Assembly (NCBI RefSeq): GCF_051488665.1
Contig: NZ_JBPSEG010000015.1
Coordinates: forward strand, 1-62,263
Source of the DNA: Melioribacter sp051488665
Lineage (GTDB): Bacteria; Bacteroidota; Ignavibacteria; Ignavibacteriales; Melioribacteraceae
Length of the DNA: 62,263 nt
Direction: 5' to 3'
Part shown: positions 17,458 through 27,181 of the stretch, piece after piece
How positions within the stretch are numbered: the stretch's first letter is position 1
Layout of the letters: the number at the start of each line of letters is the position of its first letter
Notes under the pieces: generated by a model
Databases searched by the model: none
What the model saw: only the letters and a program-made list of their open reading frames with translations
Told to the model about the DNA's origin: nothing
Program-made: the position numbers and the translations under genes

Positions 17458-20286
17458 TTTGGCAAATATCATTTTCTTCACTATAAAATTATTTCCCGCT
17501 TTCAAAGTATAAAAATAAATTCCGCTGGAAAGTTTATGTTTTTCCGCAGAGAATTCCAGACTGTAGCTTCCCGCTTCTTTCACTTCGTTTACAAGAACAG
17601 CTGCTTCCCTGCCGAGTAAATCGTAAACTTTTATAGTAACAAAATTCCGCTCCGGAATTTCATACCTTATAATCGTCGAGGGATTAAAAGGATTCGGGTA
17701 GTTCTGGGAAAGATTGTAAGTATATGAAACGGGACTCTCGTTCACCGTTGTAATTAATTGATTGTATTTATTTCGCGCCGCTTGAACAGACGCGCGGAGC
17801 TCTTCGAGACTTTCGCCGGCTGCAATTACGAAAGGTATTTTTACTTCGCCGCCGGCTATTAAATCGTGCGGTCCGGATGAAACAACCATTGAAACGTCTG
17901 CCGGTCCGATCGTCTTTTTAATTACTCCGCCTGTCAATGAACTCCATTTTTCTTTTTTCGTAAAACCGTTTTCGTCGAAGAGCATTACGGCGCCGGTATC
18001 GGCTGAATTTTCGATCGGATAAAATCCGAGTTTACTATCGTCGCCAAGCAGACCGATCCCGACATACGTATCAAGTATCGAATCGTTTTCGCAATAAACA
18101 TACCCGAAACGCCCTTCTTCGTCGAAATCGACTATATCAATATCGGGTATTTCGGCTGGCATATCCCAGTCGAAAAAGTATCCTGCATAAAGACCGTTAA
18201 TGTCCGCTCCGCTTTGATTGATCAACTTGTTTACGAGAATTATGTAGCCGTCGTCCGGAGCGCTTGAAAATCCGTAAGAAGTAAGTTCCGTTTTAATTCC
18301 GAGAGCGCCCTGCCCGAATCCCGAATCGTCAAACGCCGTCTTTCCGATTTGATTATTATTTTCATCTGTTGTGATACGAACCTTTTCCAACAGATTGAAA
18401 TCTTCATTCTGAAAAAAATCGTTCCTTGCGGCGTCCATCACTTTTGTCGAAGATGAGCCGTACATAAAAGCTCCTTCGAACAATAGATTGTCGCCGTTCT
18501 TAAAAACAAATCCTCTCCCTTCCTGGTTGTCGGGATAGTCGTTAAAACCAAGCGTGCCTTTGCTTGTTATAGTCATTACGATTTTATTGGCGTCGTGCGT
18601 AGCATAAGTCGGATTTACTCTTACCGAAAACCATTGATAGTCTTCGTATGAATCGCCTTCGTATTTAATCATAATATCGACGGTATGATTAAACGGCGAA
18701 TTCTCGGATATTACAAATCTGAACAACGACGAAGAGTTGTCCGCTGTATCCAGCGTGTTCATTGCGGGCAGATTAAATTCTTTATTTTCAAGAATAATTG
18801 CGTCGTCGTCGGACATCAGATAAACTTTTGTTTGCGGCGACGGGTCGAGATAATTTGTAAACCGGATTCTGATGTTTACGGCTTCTCCGGATTCGAAGAG
18901 TCCGTTGCCGTTGCCGTCTTCAATAAAGTCGATTTTAGTGGCTCTGATTGAATAAAGAGTTGTATCCTTAACCGCGTTAAATGCGTCTAACTTACCTCCG
19001 CCGAGCAGATATTGATGCTGAGGCAAACCGTTTTTAACAGGAACGCTCGAGGCTCTTATTCTTTCCGCAATTTGAAGAGGAGTATAATTCATAAATCTGG
19101 CGGCTACGAGTCCCGCCACTCCTGCGGCGTGCGGAGAAGCCATTGAAGAGCCGCTTATTGAACGGTAAATCGAATCGGCGCCGGAATACGTTGGCCAGGT
19201 GGAATAAATAAAAGAGCCGGGCGCCATTACGTCGACCTGAGTGCCGTAATTGGAACCAGAATTAGAACCATAAGTGGCTTTCTCTCCTTTTTCGTTGAGC
19301 CAGCCGACGGATAAAACGCCTTCGTAGCTAGCCGGGTAAAAAAGATTTGAACTGTTTTCGTTGCCTGCCGCCGCAATTATAACTACTCCGTTTTCAACCG
19401 CATAGTCGATAATTTCTTTTTCGTAACGCGAATATCCGTATCCGCCCCAGCTGCAATTGATTATTTTGGCGCCGTTGTCAACAGCCCATTTAATACCTTC
19501 GAATCCGTACCATACAAACGGATAACCGCTTGCGTCGCGTTTGTCGCTGCGCGATACTTTTACGGGCATAATGGTACAATTATATCCAACGCCTGCAATT
19601 CCAATCGAATTGTTCGTAACCGCCGACGCTATTCCCGCCACATGAGTTCCGTGATACGAATTTCTGCCGTCCGGCGGAATGTCTTCCCGCGGATCGTCGT
19701 CCGGTCTGCCGTTTAATCCTCCGAAATCGGTTCCGACCAAATTGCCGTTTGAGTCGAATAATATGTTTGCTTTCAAATCGGGATGATTCCAGTCGACTCC
19801 CGTATCGATAATTGCAATTATAATCGAAGTATCGCCTTTGGAAATATCCCACGCTTTTTCTGCGGAAATCATTCCGATGTTGTACTGCCTGCCCGCATTA
19901 AAAAGCGAGTCATTCGGAACAACTGTAACTCTCCTGATTAACTTCGGTTCAGCCCATTCAACTTCTTTCATTTTATTCAACTTAGCCGAAACTTCGTAGG
20001 GGTCTTTATTGTCGCCGGTTGTTATTATATAAATCGATTCGAATCGGTCGGCGCCTTTTCTCAATGCGTTTTTGCTTTGAGGGAAAGCCTTTGCAATCGC
20101 ATTTGCTTTAATGGATTTATTTTCGATTTCTCTTTTGAACTCGCTAATGTCCGTATTAGCGTTTTTTAATTTAACCACAATCGTATTGCTCAAATAATAA
20201 ATATTGTCGCGCACTTTAATTTCGTCCTGAGGAAAGACCGTCGCGGCAACAAAAAGGAAAATTATAATTCTTAGAATCGATTTCAT
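17455..20286 (-). CDS. Subtilisin-like serine protease (S8) with T9SS sorting domain
   Basis: A 943-residue secreted protease. Signal peptide (MKSILRIIIFLFVAATVFPQ), an inhibitor-like propeptide (about 25-125), then a subtilase domain: Asp in IIAIIDTGVDWNHPDL (about 160-175), His in HGTHVAGIAS (about 213), Asn oxyanion-hole region IIAAAGNEN, and Ser in SGSSMASPHAAGVAGL (about 380). The C-terminal half carries beta-sandwich domains and ends with a T9SS type A domain (YPNPFNPST). It probably degrades extracellular protein, feeding the S46 and M1 exopeptidases encoded on either side; that link is inference from proximity. The ATG sits at the signal peptide. Confidence 0.92.
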   Translation of the reverse strand: MKSILRIIIFLFVAATVFPQDEIKVRDNIYYLSNTIVVKLKNANTDISEFKREIENKSIKANAIAKAFPQSKNALRKGADRFESIYIITTGDNKDPYEVSAKLNKMKEVEWAEPKLIRRVTVVPNDSLFNAGRQYNIGMISAEKAWDISKGDTSIIIAIIDTGVDWNHPDLKANILFDSNGNLVGTDFGGLNGRPDDDPREDIPPDGRNSYHGTHVAGIASAVTNNSIGIAGVGYNCTIMPVKVSRSDKRDASGYPFVWYGFEGIKWAVDNGAKIINCSWGGYGYSRYEKEIIDYAVENGVVIIAAAGNENSSNLFYPASYEGVLSVGWLNEKGEKATYGSNSGSNYGTQVDVMAPGSFIYSTWPTYSGADSIYRSISGSSMASPHAAGVAGLVAARFMNYTPLQIAERIRASSVPVKNGLPQHQYLLGGGKLDAFNAVKDTTLYSIRATKIDFIEDGNGNGLFESGEAVNIRIRFTNYLDPSPQTKVYLMSDDDAIILENKEFNLPAMNTLDTADNSSSLFRFVISENSPFNHTVDIMIKYEGDSYEDYQWFSVRVNPTYATHDANKIVMTITSKGTLGFNDYPDNQEGRGFVFKNGDNLLFEGAFMYGSSSTKVMDAARNDFFQNEDFNLLEKVRITTDENNNQIGKTAFDDSGFGQGALGIKTELTSYGFSSAPDDGYIILVNKLINQSGADINGLYAGYFFDWDMPAEIPDIDIVDFDEEGRFGYVYCENDSILDTYVGIGLLGDDSKLGFYPIENSADTGAVMLFDENGFTKKEKWSSLTGGVIKKTIGPADVSMVVSSGPHDLIAGGEVKIPFVIAAGESLEELRASVQAARNKYNQLITTVNESPVSYTYNLSQNYPNPFNPSTIIRYEIPERNFVTIKVYDLLGREAAVLVNEVKEAGSYSLEFSAEKHKLSSGIYFYTLKAGNNFIVKKMIFAK

Positions 20287-20382
20287 ATTACACTCCGGTT
20301 TAAACCGAATTTAAACAAAAAGCAGTTACTGCAATAATAACAATTTATCCGGACTTTCGGTTCTTGGCGGGAAGATAAAATT

Positions 20383-20400
20383 GCCCGCGGTTATGCGGGC
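20383..20400 (-). terminator. Hairpin downstream of arsM
   Basis: GCCCGC (20383-20388) and GCGGGC (20395-20400) with a 6-base loop. On the minus strand, after the arsM stop, it is followed by AATTTTATCTT, a weak T-tract. Placement fits a terminator of the arsR-arsM unit. Confidence 0.55.
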
Positions 20401-20427
20401 ATCATTAAGCAATAAACGAAATGAAAT

Positions 20428-21228
20428 TTATTTATTGGCGGTTACCGTAACGCTCAGGAGTCCTACGGCGCTCTTTTTGAAATTCGCAATCTCTTGTTCG
20501 CTCAGATATTTCCGCAAAAGTTCATCCGGCAATTCGATTTTTTTGGAAGTTTTGATTTCTATATTCTTAAAGCCGGCATATTCGATAATTCCAAGATATT
20601 CATTTTCCGGAATCGCTCCCGAAACACAACCGGCATAAAGTTCCGCCGATTTTTTAAATTCTTCCGTCATTTCGCCAGTCGAGACTATGTCCGAAACGCA
20701 GAAATGCGCGCCCGGTTTTAGTATTCTGTAAATTTCGGCAAAAGCCTTTCTTTTGTCCGGCACAAGATTTAATACACAGTTGCTTATAACGACGTCCGCA
20801 CTATTATCTTCAAGCGGAATATTTTCGATATCGCCGAGCTTAAAGAACACGTTATCATAGCCGAGCTTAGATTTATTTGTCTCCGCTTTCCGGATCATTT
20901 CTTCGGTCATATCGATTCCGATGACTTTTCCTTTAGCGCCGACAATAGCGCGCGCTACAAAAGCGTCGTTTCCCGCGCCGCTGCCGAGATCGACAACAAC
21001 ATCTCCCTCTTTAATAACGGCGTATTTCGTAGGAATTCCGCATCCCAAACCGAGGTCTGCGTCGGGCACATATCCGGCTTCGCCCGTGTAATCGTCCTGG
21101 AGATTCGAATAATCGGTATCGTCAGAACAGCATGAGCTTTTGCCGCAACATGATTCCGGATCATTTTTAACTACTATTTTAGCGTATTTTTCTTTAACAA
21201 TTTTTTTGAGTTCGTTTTGATTTTCCAT
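20428..21228 (-). CDS. arsM: Arsenite S-adenosylmethyltransferase
   Basis: Methylates arsenite with SAM to mono-, di- and trimethylarsenicals, a detoxification step in the cytoplasm. The N-terminus has Cys pairs (SCCGKSSCC, about residues 26-34). The core shows YTGEAGYVPDADLGLGCG, typical of ArsM, then the SAM loop VVDLGSGAGNDAF. Conserved Cys lie in VISNCVLNLVPDK (about 150) and LYAGCVSGAIP (about 200), the As(III)-binding positions. About 266 residues, normal for prokaryotic ArsM. AGGAGA lies ahead of the ATG. It is 15 bases downstream of arsR. There is no arsB, acr3 or arsC nearby, so the operon depends on methylation or on efflux encoded elsewhere. Confidence 0.93.
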   Translation of the reverse strand: MENQNELKKIVKEKYAKIVVKNDPESCCGKSSCCSDDTDYSNLQDDYTGEAGYVPDADLGLGCGIPTKYAVIKEGDVVVDLGSGAGNDAFVARAIVGAKGKVIGIDMTEEMIRKAETNKSKLGYDNVFFKLGDIENIPLEDNSADVVISNCVLNLVPDKRKAFAEIYRILKPGAHFCVSDIVSTGEMTEEFKKSAELYAGCVSGAIPENEYLGIIEYAGFKNIEIKTSKKIELPDELLRKYLSEQEIANFKKSAVGLLSVTVTANK

Positions 21229-21243
21229 ATCGATTCTCCTTTC

Positions 21244-21561
21244 TCAGCAACATCCCGTTGCGGAAAATAATTTATCAAATTGTTTTTTAGCTCGCTGCAA
21301 TGTTTTTTTATTCACGCAATAGCAGATTTTAGGACCGTCGATTTCGCCCTCGATAAGTCCGACTCGTTTCAGTTCTTTCAAATGTTGTGAAACCGTCGAC
21401 TGAGCCAGAGGCAAACGCTCAACGATACTGCCTACCATGCACGAATCCATCTTGTTGAGAAACTTAAGAATTTTCAGGCGCGCCGGATGCGACAACGCTT
21501 TTGCCACCTCCGCCAGCCAAACTTCTTCGTCGTCGAATTTTTCTTTCTTCGAATAAGCCAT
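21244..21561 (-). CDS. arsR: ArsR/SmtB-family repressor
   Basis: A winged-helix metalloregulator of about 105 residues that controls the downstream arsM. HTH: LAQSTVSQHLKELKRVGLI. The start is set to the ATG at 21561 (MAYSKKEKF), preceded by GGAGG at the right distance, rather than a longer reading from 21612. Candidate As(III) ligands are the Cys in DSCMVG near the start of the DNA-binding domain and in KICYCV, plus a C-terminal GCC; the classic ELCVC helix motif is absent, so the inducer site is of another type. A perfect inverted repeat just upstream is a likely autoregulatory operator. Confidence 0.9.
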   Translation of the reverse strand: MAYSKKEKFDDEEVWLAEVAKALSHPARLKILKFLNKMDSCMVGSIVERLPLAQSTVSQHLKELKRVGLIEGEIDGPKICYCVNKKTLQRAKKQFDKLFSATGCC

Positions 21562-21578
21562 TATTCCTCCAATCGTTA

Positions 21579-21594
21579 ATCGTAAATATACGAT
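21579..21594. promoter_or_regulatory. Putative ArsR operator
   Basis: ATCGT-AAATAT-ACGAT, a perfect 5-bp dyad around a 6-bp AT core, 17 bases upstream of the arsR start codon in an AT-rich promoter region. Placement and symmetry fit autoregulation by ArsR; binding is inferred. Confidence 0.55.
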
Positions 21595-21724
21595 AAATAT
21601 TTTAAAAGTCAATTTTGTTTTTCTGTTTCTATTCCGGAATCATTTGAAAATTTTTTAATGCGGGGCTGACAAAAACTTGTCTATTATTTTGATAGCCGCT
21701 AAAAATTTGCCGGCAGGTTTCACA

Positions 21725-21747
21725 GGCGCGGCTTTACTTGCCGCGCC
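21725..21747 (-). terminator. GC-rich hairpin downstream of the M1 peptidase gene
   Basis: GGCGCGGC (21725-21732) and GCCGCGCC (21740-21747) with a 7-base loop, 32 bases past the stop of the M1 peptidase gene. No clear T-tract on either strand, so intrinsic termination is uncertain. Confidence 0.4.
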
Positions 21748-21778
21748 ATACAGAAACTTTATTGAAGGTTGTCGTAAA

Positions 21779-23614
21779 TCATTTCAGCGAAAATTTGTTG
21801 TCCGAGTCGTCAACGTCGGGTATTTGAGGCGTTCCAAGCAAAAGCTCTTCCGGTTTTTTGCATTTAATTTCGAGTTTAAGCTCTCCGGGTTTTCCTTTCC
21901 AGATGTCTGCCTGCGCCTCGAAAATCTTTTCTTTAACTTCATCGTTTTTTACAAATAAAACCACGGGAAGAGGCAAACCTCCTTTGTTCTCAACTTCCAC
22001 AAAAAGATATCCGTCTTTGGCTTCCGCTTTTTTAATAGACAGATCCGGATATTTGAATTCGAAGAACCACGGTTTAAAAAACCAATCGAGGTCTTCGCCG
22101 CTTGCATCTTCGAAGGTATTAAAGAAATCGTAAGGAGTCGGATGTTTCCCGTTCCAGCGTTTGATGTATTCGTGCAAACAAGCTTTGAATTTTTCCTTGC
22201 CCATGAATTTCATCATAAAATCGTATGCGGCGCCCGGTCTGGCGTAAGAAGCAATTCTGTAGGTAATGCCTCTCAGTTGAGAAGACGGAATTATCGGCGG
22301 CAGGTCGTTGTCTCGACCGCCGTATTGCGAGTATCCTTCAGCATTCCGTTGTCTGGGGTCGTATCCCGGCGCATTTGATTCCTGAAAATCGAACGGAAGC
22401 ATTGTTGCCCAGCCTTCGTCCATCCAGGCATATTTCCGCTCGTTGATTCCCATATAAAACGGCATGTACGTATGCGCAATTTCGTGCGATGTTAAATGAA
22501 CCGTTCCTCTCAGATTGTCTAACGACGAGTCGTTGCACATCATCGGAAATTCCATGCCGCCTCTGCCGTTAAAAACCGTCATAACCGGATAAGGATATTT
22601 AATTCCCGGTAACTCTTCAGAAAAATAGATAATCGATTTGCGCGCCACTTCTGCAACGTTATAAAATCCTTTCGATTCGGGATTGTAAGCCGCCGAAATT
22701 AAAACGCCCTGCCACGACGAAGCATCCCACAAATAATGGTCGCTCATTGCAAAAGCAAAGTCGGGTATCGATTCCGATCTGAATCTGTACGTTATTTTAT
22801 CGCTCTTTTTAGTTACGTTACCCAGATCCTCTTCGCTAATAATATGTATGATTTCATCGGAGGAATTTGCCCGTTTGTACTTATCGAGGATTTTTTCTTC
22901 GAACACTTCATCGGGATTCGATAATTTGCCCGAAGCCCAAACCACAAAGTTTTGAGGAACAGTAATGTCGACTTCATAATTACCGAAATCGTTGTAAGTT
23001 TCCGTATGTCCCGTATAATCGTTCGTATCCCAGCCGTCGATATCGTCGTAAACCGCAATTTGCGGAAACCAATAAGCCACAAAAAACGAAGTGGAATCAT
23101 ACGCGCCCATTCGAATTTGCGATTCTCCCGGAATGTTGACTTCCCAGTTGAAATAGATCTCCGCCTTTGTTCCCGGCAATAATTTTTCATTAAGCGGAAT
23201 GATCAATTTGGTTCCGGTAATGTGAGGTTTTTCCCTGTCTCGAGTAATTTCGATTTCCGAGCCGTTCAATTTCGCCTTTGAAATTATCATGCCTTCATTA
23301 ACGGCGTCGGGCGATATTTCGAAATCCCTTGCGTTTCCTTTTCGATATAAATCCCCAAGCAATTTTACAACTATCATATCGAGCGTGTCGGGACTGTTGT
23401 TGTAATAAGCAACGGTTTCTTCCGCTCTAATTCTTTTTTCCGAAGGTATTACTTCGGCGATGATTTTGTAATCGCTTTTATTTTGCCAGTAGTTCCGTCC
23501 CGGTCTGCCGTCATAAGACCTGGTTTGTTTTTCGTATGCCTGTTTGAAATTAATTGTGAGAGGTTGAGAAAGCAAAATTACCGGGATAAAGAGAAAGAAA
23601 GCCAGCTTTTTCAT
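21779..23614 (-). CDS. M1-family metallopeptidase (aminopeptidase), exported
   Basis: A 611-residue zinc peptidase. Signal peptide MKKLAFFLFIPVILLSQ. The gluzincin site is TSHEIAHTYMP (HExxH, about 375-380) with the downstream Glu in WMDEGWA, and the exopeptidase-type loop GRGGMEFPMM lies ahead of it (a GxMEN variant: GGMEF). An N-terminal beta-sandwich is present; the C-terminal region is shorter than in PepN. No T9SS domain, so it is probably periplasmic or surface-attached. It would trim peptides produced by the subtilase upstream. Single gene between the arsR unit and gyrA. Confidence 0.87.
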   Translation of the reverse strand: MKKLAFFLFIPVILLSQPLTINFKQAYEKQTRSYDGRPGRNYWQNKSDYKIIAEVIPSEKRIRAEETVAYYNNSPDTLDMIVVKLLGDLYRKGNARDFEISPDAVNEGMIISKAKLNGSEIEITRDREKPHITGTKLIIPLNEKLLPGTKAEIYFNWEVNIPGESQIRMGAYDSTSFFVAYWFPQIAVYDDIDGWDTNDYTGHTETYNDFGNYEVDITVPQNFVVWASGKLSNPDEVFEEKILDKYKRANSSDEIIHIISEEDLGNVTKKSDKITYRFRSESIPDFAFAMSDHYLWDASSWQGVLISAAYNPESKGFYNVAEVARKSIIYFSEELPGIKYPYPVMTVFNGRGGMEFPMMCNDSSLDNLRGTVHLTSHEIAHTYMPFYMGINERKYAWMDEGWATMLPFDFQESNAPGYDPRQRNAEGYSQYGGRDNDLPPIIPSSQLRGITYRIASYARPGAAYDFMMKFMGKEKFKACLHEYIKRWNGKHPTPYDFFNTFEDASGEDLDWFFKPWFFEFKYPDLSIKKAEAKDGYLFVEVENKGGLPLPVVLFVKNDEVKEKIFEAQADIWKGKPGELKLEIKCKKPEELLLGTPQIPDVDDSDNKFSLK

Positions 23615-23678
23615 TTTTACGCCCTGAGTAATATTAATGAAAATCCAATTTAGGAGAGAAAATCGAAAGAAACAAACG

Positions 23679-23702
23679 GGCGGCGGATTTTCCCGCCGCC
23701 CT
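23679..23702 (-). terminator. Terminator of gyrA
   Basis: A 9-bp perfect stem GGGCGGCGG (23679-23687) and CCGCCGCCC (23694-23702) with a 6-base loop just past the gyrA stop. On the minus strand it is followed by GTTTGTTTCTTTCG, a T-rich tail. Confidence 0.8.
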
Positions 23703-23709
23703 CTATTAA

Positions 23710-26148
23710 CTATTCTTCTCCGTTTTCTTCTGGAATTACTCTTGCTATATCGGCAATTTCGTCGCCTTCGTTCAGTTTTATTAGCCGGACTCCCTGTGTG
23801 TTTCTGCCCATAACTCTGATATCTTTCACCGACTGACGAATTACCATTCCTTTTGTAGTAATAATAACCAGCTCGTCAGAGTCGTTCACTTCTTTCATGG
23901 CGATCATCTTGCCGTTCTTTTCGGAGGTTTTAATTGTAATAATGCCTTTGCCGCCTCTTCGCGTCAAACGATAGTCGTCCAGTTCGGAACGTTTGCCGTA
24001 TCCTTTGTTGGTAACAACGAGGAGCGTAGATGCGTTTCTAACCACAATCATTCCGATGACTTTATCGTCTTTGGCAAGATTGATGCCCCGCACTCCCGTG
24101 GCGGTTCTGCCCATATCGCGCACGTCTTTTTCGTTGAAACGGATAGCCATGCCGTTCCGCGTGCCGATAATAATGTCGTTATTGCCGTCGCTCAATTTCG
24201 CTTCGACGAGATTGTCGCCTTCAACAAGATTGATTGCATTAATACCGCCGCGGCGAATGTTTGAATACGCGGAAAGTACTGTCTTTTTAACAGTGCCTTT
24301 TTCTGTAACCATTACGACATATTTGTCGTCGCTGAATTCTTTAACTGCTACGAATGCGGCGATTTTTTCTTCTTTCGATTTTTCGATAAGATTAAGAATA
24401 GACCTGCCCTTAGCCGTTCTTCCTCCTTCGGGAATCTCGTGCACTTTGAGCCAATAACATTTACCTCTGTCGGTAAAGAACATAATGTAGTGGTGAGTGG
24501 AAGCGACGAACATATGTTCAATGAAATCTTCGTCTTTAGTGCCGGCTCCGGTAACTCCTTTGCCGCCTCTGGACTGGCGTCTGTATCCGCTGACGGGAAA
24601 TCTTTTTATAAATCCTCTGTGGGAAATAGTTACTACAACGTCTTCTTCCGCAATAATATCCTCGAGCGAAAAATCTTTATAATCGTAAATTATTTCCGTT
24701 CTTCTGTCGTCGCCGTATCTTTCTTTCAGAGCCAGAAGTTCTTCTTTTATTATTTGTTTTCTCTTCTTTTCGCTGGCGAGAATGCCTTTAAGTTTTTCGA
24801 TTAATTTAATTGTTTCTTTGTATTCGTCTTCAATCTTTTTGCGTTCAAGACCGGTAAGGCGCTGCAATCTCATATCGAGAATCGCTTTAGCCTGGATTTC
24901 GGAAAGCTTGAACTTTCGCATTAAGTTGCGCTTGGCGGTTTCGACGTCGCGCGATTTTTTAATTGTCTCTATAACTTCGTCGATATTGTCGAGAGCAATT
25001 ATGTATCCTTCGAGAATATGAGCTCTTCTTTCGGCGGCGTCGAGTTCGAATTTGGTTCTTCTGATAAGAACGTCCATACGATGGTCGAGGAAATGTTCCA
25101 TCGTTTGTTTGAGAGTCAGAACTTTCGGCACTCCGTTAACGAGCGCAAGCATTATAACGCCGAAAGTAACCTGCATTTGCGTATGCTTAAAGAGCTGATT
25201 CAACGTGACCGCTGGCTGACCGTCTCTTTTCATTTCGATGACGATTCTCATGCCGTCTCGGTCGGATTCGTCGCGTATGTTCGAAATACCTTCGATCTTT
25301 TGATTTCTTACCAGGTCGGCTATTTTTTCAATGAGTGACGCTTTGTTTACCTGATAAGGCAGTTCAGTTATTACGATGTTTTCTCTGTCGTTTTTGAGAG
25401 TTTCAATATTAGCCTTGGCTCGAATAACAATTTTACCGCGCCCCGTCAAATATGCTTCCCGAACGCCTTCGTAACCGTATATAATGCCGCCGGTCGGAAA
25501 ATCGGGAGCTTTAATGTGCTTCATTATATCTTCGGGCGTAATTTTCGGATTATCAATCAAAGCCACCAATCCGTCGATAACTTCCGAAAGATTATGAGGC
25601 GGAATGTTTGTAGCCATTCCGACGGCAATTCCGCTAGCGCCGTTTACAAGCAGATTCGGCAAGTATGCGGGCAATACCGACGGTTCCTGAAGCGTGTCGT
25701 CAAAATTAGGAACGAAGTCAACTGTATTTTTGTCGAGGTCTCTCAACATTTCTTCCGATATACGAGCCAGGCGCGCCTCGGTATAACGCATTGCCGCAGG
25801 ACTGTCGCCGTCGATCGATCCGAAGTTACCCTGTCCGTCTACCAACGGATATCGCAACGAAAAATCCTGGACCATTCTAACCATAGTATCGTAAACTGCG
25901 CTGTCGCCGTGCGGGTGATATTTACCTAAAACTTCTCCGACGATACGGGCGGATTTTTTGTACGGTTTATTGTATGTTAATCCCAATTCGTGCATACCGA
26001 ATAATACTCTACGATGCACCGGTTTCAATCCGTCTCTTACATCGGGCAATGCCCGCGCCACTATAACGCTCATTGCATAATCGATGTAAGACGACTTCAT
26101 TTCTTCTTCTAATGATACAGGTACTATTTTTTCGAATATAGTGCTCAT
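23710..26148 (-). CDS. gyrA: DNA gyrase subunit A
   Basis: The cleavage-reunion subunit of DNA gyrase (812 residues). The catalytic Tyr lies in AAMRYTEARL (about residue 123). The quinolone-resistance region GKYHPHGDSAVYDTMVRM keeps Ser and Asp at the usual positions, i.e. the sensitive-type sequence. The C-terminal beta-pinwheel contains the GyrA box in QSRGGKG (about 540), which supports true gyrase rather than topoisomerase IV. It follows gyrB and an MgtE gene in the same orientation, with a 37-bp gap to the latter, and ends at a strong terminator. Confidence 0.97.
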   Translation of the reverse strand: MSTIFEKIVPVSLEEEMKSSYIDYAMSVIVARALPDVRDGLKPVHRRVLFGMHELGLTYNKPYKKSARIVGEVLGKYHPHGDSAVYDTMVRMVQDFSLRYPLVDGQGNFGSIDGDSPAAMRYTEARLARISEEMLRDLDKNTVDFVPNFDDTLQEPSVLPAYLPNLLVNGASGIAVGMATNIPPHNLSEVIDGLVALIDNPKITPEDIMKHIKAPDFPTGGIIYGYEGVREAYLTGRGKIVIRAKANIETLKNDRENIVITELPYQVNKASLIEKIADLVRNQKIEGISNIRDESDRDGMRIVIEMKRDGQPAVTLNQLFKHTQMQVTFGVIMLALVNGVPKVLTLKQTMEHFLDHRMDVLIRRTKFELDAAERRAHILEGYIIALDNIDEVIETIKKSRDVETAKRNLMRKFKLSEIQAKAILDMRLQRLTGLERKKIEDEYKETIKLIEKLKGILASEKKRKQIIKEELLALKERYGDDRRTEIIYDYKDFSLEDIIAEEDVVVTISHRGFIKRFPVSGYRRQSRGGKGVTGAGTKDEDFIEHMFVASTHHYIMFFTDRGKCYWLKVHEIPEGGRTAKGRSILNLIEKSKEEKIAAFVAVKEFSDDKYVVMVTEKGTVKKTVLSAYSNIRRGGINAINLVEGDNLVEAKLSDGNNDIIIGTRNGMAIRFNEKDVRDMGRTATGVRGINLAKDDKVIGMIVVRNASTLLVVTNKGYGKRSELDDYRLTRRGGKGIITIKTSEKNGKMIAMKEVNDSDELVIITTKGMVIRQSVKDIRVMGRNTQGVRLIKLNEGDEIADIARVIPEENGEE

Positions 26149-26185
26149 TTTTCCAGTCTGTATTAATTAATTATTAATTTCTTAT

Positions 26186-27181
26186 TTATTCCAAAATTAA
26201 AGTTGCCGAACCGAGGTAAAACAGTATTGTTCCGATATCGGTAAGAGCAAGAGTTACCGGACCGGCGGAAATTTTCGGGTCTAATTTTGTTCTGTGTAAA
26301 ATTGCGGGTACGCTTATTCCCCAGAAAGCCGCAAGCAATTCCACTATTACAATACTAAAACTTACAACGAACGCCGCCGTAAAATCGTTTTTCCATGCGG
26401 ATATTACGATAAAGACTAAAAACGCGCAACTTAATCCCAGCAGAAACGCCGTTTTCATTTCTTTGGTAATCGATTTTAAATACCATTCTTTTGTCGGACG
26501 ATTGGTATGAAGCGCCTGAATGGCTACAGTCATCGATTGTATACTGATGCTTTCGCCAAGACCAAGAACGAGAGTAATAAAAAACGCTATAACAATGCTC
26601 TCGGCCAAAGTGGCTTCGAACAATCCCGCAAGAATGGCGCAAATTGTTCCGCTGACAATTGTTGTAACGAGCCAGGGAAATCGATATCTCCAGGCTTTAA
26701 GCGGCGTAGCGTTTTTAATTTCCTCGATTGTAAAACCGATGGTTTCAAAGATGTCGCTCATTCTGTGGCGTTCTTCGATATCCGGTTCGATTTCGAGCAA
26801 TTCCTCGGTAAACAAATTAACGTCGACTATCCCGATTATTTTATTCTCTTTGTCGACTACGGGCAGCGCCAAAAATTTATAAGTAACAAAAAACTCGCAA
26901 GCGTCGTAGACAGTTGAATTATCCGGCAGCGCAGCTACGCGCTTAATCATAATATCTTTAATTATTGTATTTCTCGAAGCCGTCAGCAATCGCCTTGTGG
27001 GAAGTACGCCCACCAGCCGTTCTTCTTCGTCGACCACATAAAAATAGACAATCCTTTCCCCGATTCCTTCGGTGCGGATTTTCTCCAGAGCCTCCTCTAT
27101 CGTCAGATTCTGATTCAGCGCCGTATAGTCGTACCTGACGTATTCCTTAACGGGATGATTGTATTTATGATGTTTCGACAT
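26186..27181 (-). CDS. MgtE-type magnesium transporter without the N-domain
   Basis: A 331-residue divalent-cation channel of the MgtE family. Two CBS domains come first (about 15-135; ERIVYFYVVDEEERLVGVLP and FLALPVVDKENKIIGIVD), then five hydrophobic segments (about 170-330) with the pore signature region LGLGESISIQSMTVAIQ and PAILHRTKLDPKISAGP. The MgtE N-domain that precedes the CBS pair in full-length MgtE is absent, so Mg2+ gating may differ. Its ATG overlaps the gyrB stop by one base (TAATG), implying translational coupling to gyrase. Mg2+ is a cofactor of gyrase, which may explain the pairing; that is inference. Confidence 0.87.
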   Translation of the reverse strand: MSKHHKYNHPVKEYVRYDYTALNQNLTIEEALEKIRTEGIGERIVYFYVVDEEERLVGVLPTRRLLTASRNTIIKDIMIKRVAALPDNSTVYDACEFFVTYKFLALPVVDKENKIIGIVDVNLFTEELLEIEPDIEERHRMSDIFETIGFTIEEIKNATPLKAWRYRFPWLVTTIVSGTICAILAGLFEATLAESIVIAFFITLVLGLGESISIQSMTVAIQALHTNRPTKEWYLKSITKEMKTAFLLGLSCAFLVFIVISAWKNDFTAAFVVSFSIVIVELLAAFWGISVPAILHRTKLDPKISAGPVTLALTDIGTILFYLGSATLILE

